Assembly: GCA_036250195.1 (NCBI GenBank) | Contig: JAVHZZ010000002.1 | Location: 280,322,960-280,386,959 of the forward strand | DNA from: Mixophyes australis | Taxonomy: Eukaryota; Chordata; Amphibia; Anura; Limnodynastidae | DNA length: 64,000 bases | Reading direction: 5' to 3' | Shown: piece after piece, positions 21,667 to 33,062 of the stretch | Layout: every line of letters starts with the position of its first letter | Numbering within the stretch: the stretch's first letter is position 1 | Notes under the pieces: generated by a model | What the model saw: the letters and a program-made list of their open reading frames with translations, nothing else | What the model was told of the DNA's origin: nothing | Database searches by the model: none | Made by a program: the position numbers and the translations under genes

Positions 21667-22082
21667 GGGCCTTATTCATTAGGGCACATATCTGTTGATT
21701 TTGGCTTATAATACGCAGAATCAACCTGCGCATGCCCAGAACAGACAGATACAGATGAGAAACGGAGCGATCGATAGTGTGCTAGTAAGCGCTAGGAGCA
21801 CTTATTACTTTTTTTTTTTTTAACTTTCCCCCCCCCTACTGATTTATCATTAATGCCTTTATTATTACTATGTAGCATTAATTCTATATTTTTTTTTACT
21901 TTTTCCTGTGCGTTCTTTTGAGAATTTATAGTTAACATAGGTATTGGACGTATCGTGCAGTGTCTTGTGTAGTAGAGCACAGCAGACCTACATCTGAATT
22001 CAACAGTGCAAATATCCTGAGATCCGTTCCTTTATGAATTCAGGAGTTGCGCTAAGAATGCATGCCCTAATGAATCAGGCCC
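21667..22082. mobile_element. 416-bp MITE with 3-bp TSD
   Basis: Left end GGGCCTTATTCATTAGGGCA, right end GCCCTAATGAATCAGGCCC, flanked by AGT on both sides (21664-21666, 22083-22085). A related element with GGGCCTGAGTCATTAAGG ends lies at 37832-38142. Non-coding, with T-runs. Confidence 0.82.
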
Positions 22083-22163
22083 AGTATGTCTAAGTTATAT
22101 AATTTAAGTGCCCACTGATAGATCCCTGCTTAAAGGAGGATTGAGACATTTGACACTTCTCCC

Positions 22164-22840
22164 TGTTTTTAGGAGCCATGGCGGCTCGTATGTTCACAGG
22201 CTGCGTCCTCGCCGTCGGCATGACGACCGGGACATCACTTCCGATTTTGTTATCCAAGCCGTCACCTAGGCAACAGTTGGGACACTATTAATTAATTTAT
22301 TCTGCGGCACGTCCCTACAGGTGTTCAGTCGGGCATGTACACATTTGGCATGAATTAAGCTGCCCCTGGGGCTCATTATAACAGCACTGGTCCTAGTCCC
22401 TGATTGGGTGTATTAAGTATTTAGGCGGGGAGGGCTTAGCCTCCCTGCAGGTTATAGTATTTCATGTTCTACACAGTTGCTGACCTGCTTTGTTCTCTGC
22501 TGTCCTGTGGATTTGCTGCTGCTGACTTGATTCCTGTTGTGACCCTTTTGGCTTTGACCTTTGAACCTGCTTGAACATCGATTGTCCCAGACATCTGTCT
22601 ATTTACTGGATTACCCATGTCTGCTACCTGCCCTGACCTCTGGCCTGTCCTCATTTACGCTGCTTGCTGCTGACCTATGACCTTTGGCCTGTCTTTTATA
22701 TTTGCATTCTGCATTCCAGTTAACCTTCACCCTGCGCTGCAATTAATTCTGATAAGCTTTTACTACCCTAGAGTTACGTCCTGGGGGACATTTGAGTACC
22801 TCCAAACAAGTTCCATTCTACGGGAACGACAGCTGCTATA
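22164..22840 (+). mobile_element. 5' LTR of a decayed Gypsy chromovirus
   Basis: Begins TGTTTTTAGGAGCC and shares GGCGGCT(C/T)GTATGTT and GACCGGGACATCACTTC with the truncated 3' LTR at 27331-27405. It precedes a gag start at 22943. The right end is approximate. Confidence 0.65.
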
Positions 22841-22942
22841 AGTGAAGTTTGGTTCTAAAAGCTAATCTCATAGACGTTAGCTATAACATTATAACCAGCA
22901 CTACTATACGTATCAAAAATACTTATCTGAGGATTTTGCTCT

Positions 22943-23795
22943 ATGGATCCTTCCCAAACTTCTCCCGGTCCAGACCAGGTGTTGGCGGCCAGATCCAGCT
23001 GTCGCAGTTTGTCCTGGAACTCTCCCATCATCTTTCTGTAGAGGAGGAGGCTTTTAAATCATCACAAGTCATCCTGGCACCATCTGTGGAGCCCAAACAC
23101 AACCTCCTGGATCATTTTTCTGTGGACCATACCTTGTTTTGCAAATTCAGGGAGAGTTGCAAGCTGTATTTTCATTTAAGGCCATGCTCCTCAGGCTCGG
23201 AAAAACAGAGAGAGTGGGAAATGTTAACTCCCTTCTACAGGGCAACCCTCAGACCCTGGCCTTTAGCCTGAACCCAAGCAGTCCTACCCTGCAATCGGTA
23301 AATGCATTTAACATTTAGGTCTACTCTATGATGGCCCGGAAGGAGTGGCTTGGACTGAGTCCCATCTCAGATCTCAGAAACAAGGCCATTGCTCTGTTGA
23401 GGAATACTGTGTCGAGTTCAGGTGGTGATCTACTGACAGCGAATGGAACGAGACACTTCCACTACAACTAACAGTGGAGACTCTCCATTCTGAAACCCTT
23501 CTACCTTACTAACTGCCCCTCTGTTCCACTTATCCTGGGTCATCCCTGACACCGTCTCCATAATCCAGTTATTGATTGGGAAAAAAAATGGTAAAGTGTT
23601 TGCTGGAGCTCCCATTGCTCACAAACCTGTCTGCCCCTGCCTCTTTGGCTCCTGTAGCTGCTCACGGAAACAGCTTCCTTCACCCTTTCATGAATTTCAA
23701 CATGTGCTCTCCAAAAAAGCATTTGACTCTCTGCCTCACCGTGATTTTGATTGTGCAATCGATCTCATTCCAGGGTATAAATTACCTAAGCAAGC
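22943..23795 (+). pseudogene. Gypsy gag and protease remnants
   Basis: ATG at 22943 opens a Gypsy-type gag N-terminus (MDPSQTSPGPDQVLAARSSC), which is soon frameshifted. Downstream pieces include a block at about 23670-23790 (HEFQHVLSKKAFDSLPHRDF, then CAIDLIPGYKLPK), the linker normally found just before RT. A hAT-type MITE interrupts at 23793. The protease itself is not readable. Confidence 0.65.
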
Positions 23796-23908
23796 CTGGC
23801 CAATCTGTGGCTCTCCAGGTGTTGTGAAACTTCAACGCTCAGCATACCCTGCCAGCTCTTAGCGGGCTATCTACTGGCAAATGCTGGGACTTGTAGTTTC
23901 ACAACATC
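23793..23908. mobile_element. Truncated copy of the 12122-type hAT MITE
   Basis: CAAGCCTGGCCAATCTGTGG, then CTCCAGGTGTTGTGAAACTT on the left and ACTTGTAGTTTCACAACATC on the right match the hairpin MITE at 12122-12268. The right terminal ~25 bases are missing and no TSD is seen. Confidence 0.75.
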
Positions 23909-23959
23909 TGGTCCTAAAACCAAGGCGATGCAAATACTATGTTGAGGAGAATCTATAGA

Positions 23960-24394
23960 AAGACTTTATCAGGACTTCAAAGGAACTGCTGGGAGCCGAA
24001 TGTTTCTTTGTGTCCAAGAAAGACGGCAGTTTGCGTCCTTGCATTGGTTTTTGGGGGTTCAACAAAATTACTGTAAAAAATGCCTCATCTCATCTCAGTC
24101 TTGTTCAATCAGATTTAAGGTGTTACTATTTACACCAAAATTGATATACACGGAGCATATAATCTCATCCGCATGAGAGGGGCAGACGAGTGGAAGTTTA
24201 ACACCCAATCTGGCCATTATGAATATCTGGTCATGCCTTTCGGCTTTTGTAATGTGCCTGTTGTCTTTCAAGACCTTATCAATGAAATCCTCCGTGATTT
24301 CCTAAGCCAATTTGTTGTACTGTACTTGGATGACATCCTGATAAACTCTCAGTCTCTGCCACAGCATTGTCTTCATGTAAAACAGGTCCTCCTC
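23960..24394 (+). pseudogene. Gypsy reverse transcriptase fragment
   Basis: Motifs: [16 protein letters not shown] start, [27 protein letters not shown], and the catalytic YLDDIL at about 24340. The frame from 24173 to 24394 is open. It stops where a hAT-derived block begins, and the thumb domain is missing. Confidence 0.8.
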
Positions 24395-25495
24395 AGACTT
24401 GCATTTTTTATTTTAATTTTTTTGCGTTTGTTGGTGGGGAGAGCAGGGTAGTTAAAAATAAATAAATTAAAAAAATATATATCTCTTCCTTCCTCTCTGC
24501 TCCATTCTCACACCTGACATTCAGTGAGAAGTGGCGCAGGGAGGATCCAGCCAGAAGACAGAAGAAAAGAAAAGCTAATGCAGAGGTAAGTAAAGGAACG
24601 GAGGCAAGGGGAGGCAAGCAGAAAAGCACAGTGTAATGAAGAATAAGGGGGGGGGGGGGGAGAAAGGCACAGTGTGATGCAAAAGGGGGGGAGAAAGGCA
24701 CAGTGTGATGCAAAAGGGGGGGAGAAAGGTCCAGTGTGATGAAAAAGGGGGGTGGGAGAGTAAGGCGCAGTGTGATGAAAAAGGGGGGGAGGGGAGGCCC
24801 AGTGTGATGAAAAAGAAAAGGGTGGAGGGAGAGAAAGGCATAGTGTGATAAAAAGGGGGGGGGTCAGGTGAAGGGAGAAAAAGCAGCATGGAGGGTGCAG
24901 TGTGATCATAAGGGCGCACAGTGTGATCATTTCCCTCCCTGTTTGCAGGGAGGGAAATAGGATAATTTATTAAATGGGAATACTATTATTTTAATGTTGG
25001 GGCTGGAGGAAGGCCTAATTATTACTTGTCGATGCTATTGATTTAATGCCGGGGCTAGTTGTAATTTTCTAAATGCAGCCATTTTTCCCCCAAATAGGGC
25101 CCCGACATTCCAGGAACCAGACAAGCCACAACTAAAGAAACCAGCAGCCACAGGTGGTGAAAGTGACAAGAACAGGTAGGAGAGAGCAGGAGAGTCTGTG
25201 AAATGTTGTGATTCTAGTGGCACAATCCCAATTTTTGGTGAGTGTTCTGCCCAATGTAAGTGGCAGGCCAAGATTGTTAACTGTTTATATGCACTCTGCA
25301 TTGTTTACATACTACACTATGGTGCTAAATGTCCGTAAAGTCAGGAATGCACAACAATGCAGGCTTTTATCCATAGGAGGGTGGCCTAGCGTTTTTCACC
25401 AGCTAGTCACGCCCCCAATTGCATGAACACACCCACAAATTTTTTACCATGCTCAACTATAAGGGGGGCACCATGAAGTTGTTGTACCGGGGCTC
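24395..25495. mobile_element. hAT-type element inside the Gypsy RT, one end only
   Basis: Holds a G-rich minisatellite (24640-24900, GGCACAGTGTGATG units) and a block at 25010-25340 closely matching 11930-12380 of the nested hAT (for example GACAAGAACAGGTAGG and CTACACTATGGTGCTA). Its right end reads as the inverted repeat CAGGGCTGCC (25495 leftwards), unlike the CAGTGTCGGACTGG ends of the other copy. No left terminus or TSD was found. At 25211 it preserves the empty site of the 12122 MITE. Confidence 0.65.
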
Positions 25496-25519
25496 TGAAT
25501 TCTTCTTGGCAGCCCTGCC

Positions 25520-25905
25520 AGAGGCCATAACTTCAAGACCTCAAAAGGGAATTTATTTATGCACCTGTCCTAAGACATCCTAATCTGGATCTACCATTTG
25601 TTTTGGAGGTGGATGTCTCTAATGTAGGTGCTATCTTACACCAAAAGGACCCTGGTGATCAGACTGCATCCTTGTGCTTACTTTTCTTGTAAAGTTTTTG
25701 CTAATTACGAAGTAGGCAAATAGGCCTTTCAGGACTGGTGTCATTGGCTAGAGGGAGCCATCCATACCATTTCCGTTATCACCGATCATAAAAATCTTCA
25801 AAAATATTGAATCTAAGCAATTAAATTCCAGACAAGCACACTGGTCACTATTTTTTACTCGCTTTAGATTTATTATTAAGTATAGACCTGGTTCAAAGTA
25901 TATCA
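25520..25905 (+). pseudogene. Gypsy RNase H remnant
   Basis: Broken frames carry recognisable RNase H blocks: an LPFVLEVDVSNVGAILHQK-like region near 25580 and, near 25780, a TITDHKNL-like region. Several stops. Confidence 0.65.
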
Positions 25906-26169
25906 TGGCGGATGCAAGGTCTCAAAGTTTTGTCTCTTCTCACGTGCCTACTCCTGAACCATTGCCTATTATTCTGTCCTCACTTATTCATGTTGGCCTG
26001 ACCAAAGACTTGGGTAGAACTCTTTGTAGGTTTCAGATGCTGGCCCCTTCGGAAACACCTGTGGACCATTTATTTGTACCAGTACACCTTAAAAAAGAAG
26101 TCCTCTCTGATGTCATGACAATAAGACTGTTGACATTAGGGTATCTCCAAGACCATTAAGATCCTTTCA

Positions 26170-27300
26170 GATTTGTTTGGTGGCCTTGCCTATAATCAGA
26201 TGTGAGGGACTATGTCCTTTCCTGCGACCTCTGTGCTAAAATAAAAACATTTTCCAGGGACTGCCCGTCGGGTCAACTGGCGCCTTTGTCTGTTCCCAGG
26301 AGACCTTGACACATCTGTCTATGGATTTTATTGTGGATCTACCATGTTCATCAGGAATAACACAATATGGGAAGTTGTAGACAGATTCAGTAAGATGTCA
26401 CACTTCATTCCTTTGTCTGGTTTTCCCAGTGCACAGAATCTACCAACACTTTTTGTTCAACATATCCATCTCCATGGTCTTCCTACGGATATTGTCTCTG
26501 ATCGTGGCTCTCAATTTGTTGCTCAATTCTGGTCCTTTTGTACCCTCTTCTGAGCTCACCTCAGTCTCTCATCAGCATATCACCTACAGTAAAATGACCA
26601 GACTGAGAGAGATAACCAATCTTTGGAGCAATTTCTACGGCTATATACCTATGAATTTTATGATAATTGGTCAACCTTGCTCCCCTGGGATGAATAAGTG
26701 TAGTATACCTCCTGTCATGACACCACTTGTGTCTGTTTTTCTGTAATCTTGGTTTTCATCCCAAAGCTAAGTCCTTGTCCTCCCTCCTCCCTTCCAGGGA
26801 TACAGTTTACCGCTTCCCATCTCAGGGTCTTTTGGAAAAAAGTCCACATCACTCTGCTTTCATTCAAAAAATGTTGCGGACCGTCAGGAACCTACTCATT
26901 TTAGTGTTGGTGAGGTCTGGTTTTCCACCCGCAACAGTAAGCTCAACCTTGTAGAAAGTTTCTTGGGTTAATCCTGTCGAATTCAGGCTAAGACTCCCTC
27001 GCTCCCTGAGGATTCCCAATACTTTCCACTGTTCTCTTCTCAAGGCTGCCATATCTTCAAGCAAGTTTGGACTTCGGCAATCGCAGAGATCTCGGCTTCA
27101 CCGTTAGGTTCAACATCAAAAACTTGTAGTGGAGAAAACTCTTGACTCTAAAAGGGTCCAGAGGCAAATCCATTACCTGGTGCAGTGGACGGGTTGTAGC
27201 CCGGAGGAGCGATCTTGGATTCCATGGAGGCCTTTACATTCTAACAAACTCATTAGGGACTTTTTAAAAAAGTTTCCCAGGAAACCGGGATGTCGGAGTT
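26170..27300 (+). pseudogene. Gypsy integrase and chromodomain remnants
   Basis: Integrase core blocks: MDFIVDLPCSSG near 26325, DRFSKMSHFIPLSGFP (26380) and LPTDIVSDRGSQFVAQFW (26483-26540), then decayed sequence with stops. The 3' end keeps a chromodomain-like segment (KTLDSKRVQRQIHYLVQWTG, then SPEERSW), open from 27129 to about 27290, marking the element as a chromovirus. Confidence 0.7.
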
Positions 27301-27330
27301 CCTTAACCACCCCTCAAGGAGGAGGGGAAC

Positions 27331-27405
27331 TGTTAGTCGCCACGGCGGCTTGTATGTTTAGAGGCTGTGTCCGACAGTTGTCATGATGACCGGGACATCA
27401 CTTCT
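27331..27405 (+). mobile_element. Truncated 3' LTR of the Gypsy chromovirus
   Basis: TGTTAGTCGCCACGGCGGCT follows a purine-rich tract (AAGGAGGAGGGGAAC), the expected polypurine tract. Similarity to the 5' LTR at 22164 ends near 27405. Confidence 0.7.
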
Positions 27406-27409
27406 GGTT

Positions 27410-28204
27410 TTTACATTTTTCAAATGTAATTTCTGTAATATTTGGAAACATTCTAGTGTTCAATATAAGACTTATCATAACTGTCAATAAAATTATTTTT
27501 TAAGATAAAATCTTTTATCAATTGCTTAAGCAACTCAGTAATTTATTTATTTGAATGTGGTATGTTGGCAAAACTTAAAGGATGCAATTCAAAGTGATCT
27601 TATTTTCTATGTCACTGCGATGTTGTCTTTGTGTACACTGCGACTCTGAGATTAACCCACTATTAATTTTAAAATCGCGTCATTCAATGTTGATTTGATC
27701 TTCGCCCACATCGAGCATTGACCATAGGAATGGGTGAAAGAGGGGGATTCTTTACAAAATAATAATACACAGCCGATCTACCTCTATAAAAATTCCCTAA
27801 TAAAAAATACCCACTCAACTGAAGCTGCCATATGCTGAGATTTGTGTAACTGGTTTCTGTGATTTCTTGAGCTGCTGGTGATCCTGGTGACTTGGCTGCA
27901 ATACTCCTTTAAGATTGGGGTCAAGCTTTTTGCATATGAAATTATTCTCCATACACAACTGATTACTTTATATAAATTAATCACAGTTATCTTTCCCATT
28001 ACACCTATTCAGTTTTCTTTCAACCACATCCCAAATACACAACACACATATAAAACACACAGCACAATCATATTATTCTATTTTTAATTCTAACATTATC
28101 CAGTGATATTACATATTATTTAACAAAACATGATTGTGCAACTGTCTAATTCTATTAGCTATATATATTTTTAATTAGTGTTTTCGTTTTTCATTAGAAG
28201 AGAT
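27410..28204. other. Unassigned AT-rich sequence
   Basis: No coding region, recognised repeat or terminal inverted repeat identified. Confidence 0.5.
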
Positions 28205-29650
28205 TCTAGAAATCTGTGACAGGATGGACCAGCTATGCCACCCTGTATGTTGTTGCTGGAAACCGGCTGGGCTTAGTTACACCATCTCCTTTCATTATTC
28301 CGAATACGCCACTCCTGTCGAAGTAGGAGGACCCTGCCACCAAAGGATGCTCCTTTATAGCATCCAGAACCACATTCCGTCTAGGTAACTGTCGCTGCTA
28401 GTGTACTCCTGTACTGGTACACCTGGGCTGGCACCCCTAAATGCTTACTATGATCAGGGTGCTGTGGATGGATCCCCCCTGGCCTATCACACTGGCCAGA
28501 GCTGCTGGGTAGCGGGCAGAGCTGGTACTAGGAGCTGGGTCCAAACTTCAGACCAGCAGGAGGATGGATTAAATTTAGGGTCTAATCTGTAGGTCACAGG
28601 AATACAGCAATATTGAAAAAGTTGTCAAGCAAGGTCTTGAAGCAGAGTGATGTTCATTTAGCTCAAGTGTCCTGACAAGGACGGTTCCACTGATTGAAGG
28701 TATCAGTGGTCAGGTGAGATGGAACATCAGAATGATATATTTCAGTGTACAAGGGCTCTCTTTTCACACAGTTTTAGAGACTAGTCTAGGCAGGGGGTAA
28801 GCCAGCCCCCTGATCAGAGAAGGTTCCGCACAGACTGCAATATTCCATTCAAACATTAACATCAGGGGGTAAATGTATCAATGACCGGATTCTTCAACTC
28901 CGGCGAGATCGGCGTCTTAAATTTAAAGCGGCGCTGCCTTGTATAGGGAAGTTTCCCTTTACAAGGCAGCACCGCTTTAAATTTAAGCGCTGAAGACGCC
29001 GATCTCGCCGGAGTTGAAGAATCCGGTCATTGATACATTTACCCCCAGGATGTCCTCTAATCCTGTTTCGAACACAATTTAACTTCCACATCAAACTGAT
29101 TTTCTTAGATTTCCATCCGATCTCAGCGTGTTCTTAGATTTTAAATGCAATTTATACTTAAAAAAAACTTACGCTTCTGTGATATCATACATCACGTGAT
29201 GTTTACAATATTCAGACAGTTTCTAACACCCTTAGCAAAAGTCACTCAGGAACTCACAGTAACGACCTCCTGTGGTTGTTCAAGTGTTGGTCACTCACAT
29301 TGAATATACTTAATTAGCCTTAAAGAGGACATCCTCTAGAAACTACACATAGACTTCCTCAAATACATTATCAGAAATCAAACATATACCTCAGACATGA
29401 GTGCATTTCCTCTAGCAAAGTTAAAACAAACGAGTTTCTTCCCTGGCCTTAGAAATAAACATTTCCTTTACCAAAACATACACAATATCAAAAATAAGTG
29501 CATGTGCAATTATATAAATAAGCGCCCTGCACCATTTCCTTTAAATTAATTTATACTATAAGTTACTTATAAGTGATCCAGACACAATGTAGTTTTAAGA
29601 ATAATTTTTCATGCCTAGTGAAGTAGGCAGTATAATATTTTAATTAGTGT
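28205..29650 (-). mobile_element. LTR-family copy A (reverse orientation), split by a MITE
   Basis: The left part, read on the minus strand, contains GCTCTGCCCGCTACCCAGCA, matching copy B at about 31482. The right part (29480-29600, TACTTATAAGTGATCCAGAC) matches copy C near 36420. It ends leftwards at TGTGACAGGATGG, an LTR-like edge. A hairpin MITE sits at 28866-29045. Boundaries are approximate. Confidence 0.55.
28866..29045. mobile_element. 180-bp near-perfect hairpin MITE
   Basis: GGGGTAAATGTATCAATGAC at the left is exactly inverted at the right; the arms stay almost perfectly complementary for about 80 bases (one small indel/mismatch cluster near the AAGCG(G/C) region). The flanks are CAG on both sides (28863-28865, 29046-29048). 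Non-coding. Confidence 0.9.
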
Positions 29651-30378
29651 TATACATATTTTAAAAGGATATAACTTGAGTGCAGTAGGTCTAGAGCATA
29701 GAAATAATGTTTTTCCACAGGTCAACCCAGAAGAAATTCCAATAGTCAGCAGTGGGTAAGAGTGGGCATCATTCACTGAAAATATACAAACTAGAAAGAG
29801 GGAGAGAAGTTTGTGTCCAGTTTTGAGCCTCTACTAGCAAACATGCCACACAAGAGTCTAAAGATGATGATTAAGACAACTTCACAACAGAAGAGAGCGG
29901 CACTTCCCTTTTCAGAAAACAAGATCTTGGTCAGAAGGGTACTACAAAACTATGACATCTTGATGGTATCATTGGCACAAAAGATGCTATCAGTGCTGTT
30001 GCTGTACAACTGTGAAAGGAGGCATTTAGACAGCATTTGATTCCTGTTCTTGTGGAATGAGTTGTGGAGTCTTTTACTTTCTCTGCACAAGGTAAGCTTA
30101 TGCAATTAAAGCAAATTTTTGTAAACTCTACAGTGCAAATGTAAAATTATCTAAATTATAAACATACATTAAGTTGTTTTATTTTTAGATAGACAATTAA
30201 TCAACAAGAAAAGCAGTATTCAAAATGGCATCAAAGGAAGGAAGTAAGGAAAACAATTTAACCAAGTACACAATCACCAAAACATACATTTGTCAGGCAT
30301 CTTTTTCTAGCGCTTGCACCATACATTTTAGCTATGTTAACACTATTATAACCAGTTATGCAAAAAGATAAGGGATGG

Positions 30379-30381
<3 letters not shown>

Positions 30382-30431
<50 letters not shown>
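30382..30431. repeat. (TG)n microsatellite
   Basis: Uninterrupted TG dinucleotide run of about 50 bases. The surrounding 29650-30760 is AT-rich with no supported gene. Confidence 0.97.
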
Positions 30432-30675
30432 GCACACGATTTTATTCTGGTTACTGGAAATAGTGGCCTTTTTTTATCATCTGTCTTAGACAGACAACAT
30501 AATCAGGATTGGAGGTAGGGTCAAATGTTTACACTATAGTCATATTTTACAGTCCATACTGTAACATACAGAAGCATACAAAACTTATACAGGTACATGT
30601 AGGTCATTACATTTTTACACTAGGTATTTGCAGGGTGAAATCCCTAAACCTTATCTATGCTACAGTCAGGAACGA

Positions 30676-30717
30676 ACACACACACACACACTTACACACA
30701 CACACACACACACACAC
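30676..30717. repeat. (AC)n microsatellite
   Basis: AC dinucleotide run with one interruption (CTTAC). Confidence 0.97.
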
Positions 30718-30759
30718 GGTAGACAGTGACTAGTTTTCTATTAGAAACATCACGTTGAG

Positions 30760-31640
30760 TCTTGAAACATATTCCTGATAAATGCATCAGAAGGAGTCAT
30801 CACGGTTGTGGCTGGATGACTTAGAAATAAGTTATTATATAAATGAATTTCACTTAGTGGCGAAGTGCGTCAATGTTTATCATTGCAAATGTACAACATT
30901 TTGTAATGGAAATGTACTGATGCCATGTAAGAGGAAATTTGTTTCTGCGACTGCTACTTAAGCATTTTTCATCTGTAAGTGACCAACACCTTTTTAGGCA
31001 AAATACACAGCAGAAGGTGGTTACCTTTTATCCTGTCTTGTTAAAAAGATAGACAAACTACACGAATAATGCAACCAGCAAGTAACTTAGGAAAACAGAG
31101 ATTGATATGAATTTTATTAAATCCAAAATTAAGAATATATTAATTACATCCTAAATATCTGATTCAATATAACAGACTTTGTGGCTACTAGAAAGGAGGC
31201 TTGGTTACCACCTGCCAACATGTGTCAGAAACAGTATATAAGAGCTATATTTTGTATTTTAGCTGTATTATGTCAGCTGAAGGGAGGTACCAGAAGGGGT
31301 TACTAATACCTCTAACTAGTGTGTAATGGTCCTTGTAGTGACCCCTTGAACAAATCAACATCATTGCTTGAAGATTCTGCCTGACTCCTATTGCCTGCTG
31401 TATACTGTGCCCAACAGATAACAGCTTACACTCTAACTTGTTCCCCGGCTGTACTGTGTTGAACCCAGTGTCTCTGTGCCAATGCTCTGCCCACTACCCA
31501 GCAGTGCTGATCCATAGTAAGCGGTCAGGAGGTACTAGCCAACCCACAGCAAAGAGAAGCTGTGGCAGCTATACTTGCTAGCCCACAAGTAAGCGGTTCT
31601 AGGCGCCATTGAAGGGGCCTATTGGTGGCAACCAAATTCT
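30760..31640 (+). mobile_element. LTR-family copy B
   Basis: Contains AACAGTATATAAGAGC (TATA box about 31235), shared in reverse orientation by copy C (about 35960). It is followed by a GCTCTGCCCACTACCCAGCA block shared with copy A, and ends near TATTGGTGGCAACC, which resembles an LTR/primer-binding-site junction. No coding interior follows, so it is a solo or truncated LTR. Confidence 0.55.
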
Positions 31641-32049
31641 CCTACAACTATTGAGCAGTTGGCGTTCGCAAGTTGCCAAGTGTCTGGTGGCAGGTGGCAC
31701 CAGTAGGAGGGGTCAGTTAATGATGGTGAGAAAGCAGCCCAGATAAAATGCATAAGAAGAACATTCCTTCATCCTTCTTCCCCCAACAGACTGGGTGGCA
31801 AAGTAAGCCTCAAGATAAGTAACATTTTCCCACATTTGTGGGGGTCCATGCCAGGTTTCTCTAATTACACATTTTACAAGTGACCCAATTTATAAGTATT
31901 GTTAGAGAATAGGGAAATCACCCCATCATACATTACAAGGCTCCACTATTAAATTAAATTGCCCCATTATCATCCCACAAACAAAATGCACTCATTAATT
32001 AGCCAACACCTACCTCACACCCAAATGACACTGCTTCAAACCCCCTTTG

Positions 32050-32460
32050 CCCTCACACACACTCCAGAGACATCAGCCCTCAGCCCCCCCATCCTCACAC
32101 ACTCCAGAGACATCAGCCCCCCCATCCTACACACACTCCAGACACATCAGCCCCCCCTGTCCTCACACACTCCACAGACATCAGCCCCCCCTGTCCTCAC
32201 ACACTCCACAGACATCAGCCCCCCCTGTCCTCACACACTCCACAGACATCAGCCCCCCCCCCCTGTCCTCACACACTCCGCAGAGATCAGCCCCCCCCCG
32301 TCTTCACACACTCCACAGACATCAGCCCGCCCTGTCCTCACACACTCCACAGACATAAGCCCCCCCGTCCTTACACACTCCATAGACATCAGTCCCCCCT
32401 CCTGCCCTCACACACTCCATAGACACCAGCCCCCCTCCTGCCCTCACACACTCACAATAA
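32050..32460. repeat. ~32-bp C-rich minisatellite
   Basis: About a dozen copies of CACACTCCACAGACATCAGC followed by CCCCCCTGTCCT. Long proline/threonine-rich frames through it are repeat artefacts. Confidence 0.93.
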
Positions 32461-32698
32461 ACATTAGTGTGCCCGCCCTCCACAGCCCTGGCACTTACCT
32501 TTTAGCCAAACTCTCTTCTCTGTTCACATGGGACGGCACCATGGTGTGCGTCCCATGTGATATCTAAACCGATAGGCCAGGGAGGGAGTGAAGGATCCAG
32601 CTGTACTTTGCTCTGCCCAACCACGGAAGTGGGCAGAGCTATCTGACATCAGGGCCTACCGAGGAATTTCCCGGCTCCCCTGCAGGCCAGTCCGACAC
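32461..32698. mobile_element. Right end of a hAT element of the 11088 family
   Basis: The terminus reads, on the minus strand from 32698, CAGTGTCGGACTGGCCTGCA, matching both ends of the nested hAT at 11088-12496. The left terminus was not found; the minisatellite at 32050 is probably internal to the same element. Confidence 0.65.
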
Positions 32699-32768
32699 TG
32701 ATCATGCCTCAGGTAGACAAAATAATAACATCATAACAATTGCATTCACCATGCAGAAAAAGATTACC

Positions 32769-32774
32769 TTTATT
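32769..32774 (-). promoter_or_regulatory. Poly(A) signal of the FANCE-like gene
   Basis: AATAAA on the minus strand, about 180 bases past the stop codon at 32952-32954, consistent with a short 3' untranslated region. Confidence 0.55.
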
Positions 32775-32951
32775 GTTGGTAAATACTGAAAAAGAGGGAT
32801 ATTTCCAATGACAAATATTTCCATACACAAATTGTAAAATATAAGACTGCACATGAAAATTTGACACAGCTTGCAACTATGAAAAGCATTAATGTATAAG
32901 AGAGGCATACAAAATAAGTATATGGAATAATAAAAATAAGATAAAAGTAGA

Positions 32952-33062
32952 TCACTTGAAATTGTTCTGTAGTTTCTTCAAAGCACTTTCCAGAGACTTT
33001 TTCATAAATGTTTGGTTGAATTTAAGTGCACTGGTTAAAGGTCCAATATGAGAAGGCTGAAC
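32952..33062 (-). CDS. fance: Terminal coding exon of a FANCE-like gene
   Basis: Preceded on the minus strand by a splice acceptor (TTTATGTTTGCAG) and ends in TGA. It codes 36 residues starting VQPSHIGPLTSALKF and ending KSLESALKKLQNNFK. The upstream exon joins in phase 0. The block NQTFMKKSLESALKKL resembles, from memory, the extreme C-terminus of FANCE (a TTFLRKSL...ALK-type end). FANCE is a subunit of the Fanconi anaemia core complex; its C-terminal helical repeats bind FANCD2. The exon reading itself is secure; the gene name rests on recalled similarity. Confidence 0.62.
   Translation of the reverse strand, partial: VQPSHIGPLTSALKFNQTFMKKSLESALKKLQNNFK

Noticed and set aside
24508..24930. 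Leucine/proline/serine-rich ORFs
   Set aside because: Antisense of the G-rich minisatellite in the hAT copy.
31959..32567. 202-codon proline/histidine-rich ORF
   Set aside because: It is produced by the C-rich minisatellite at 32050-32460.
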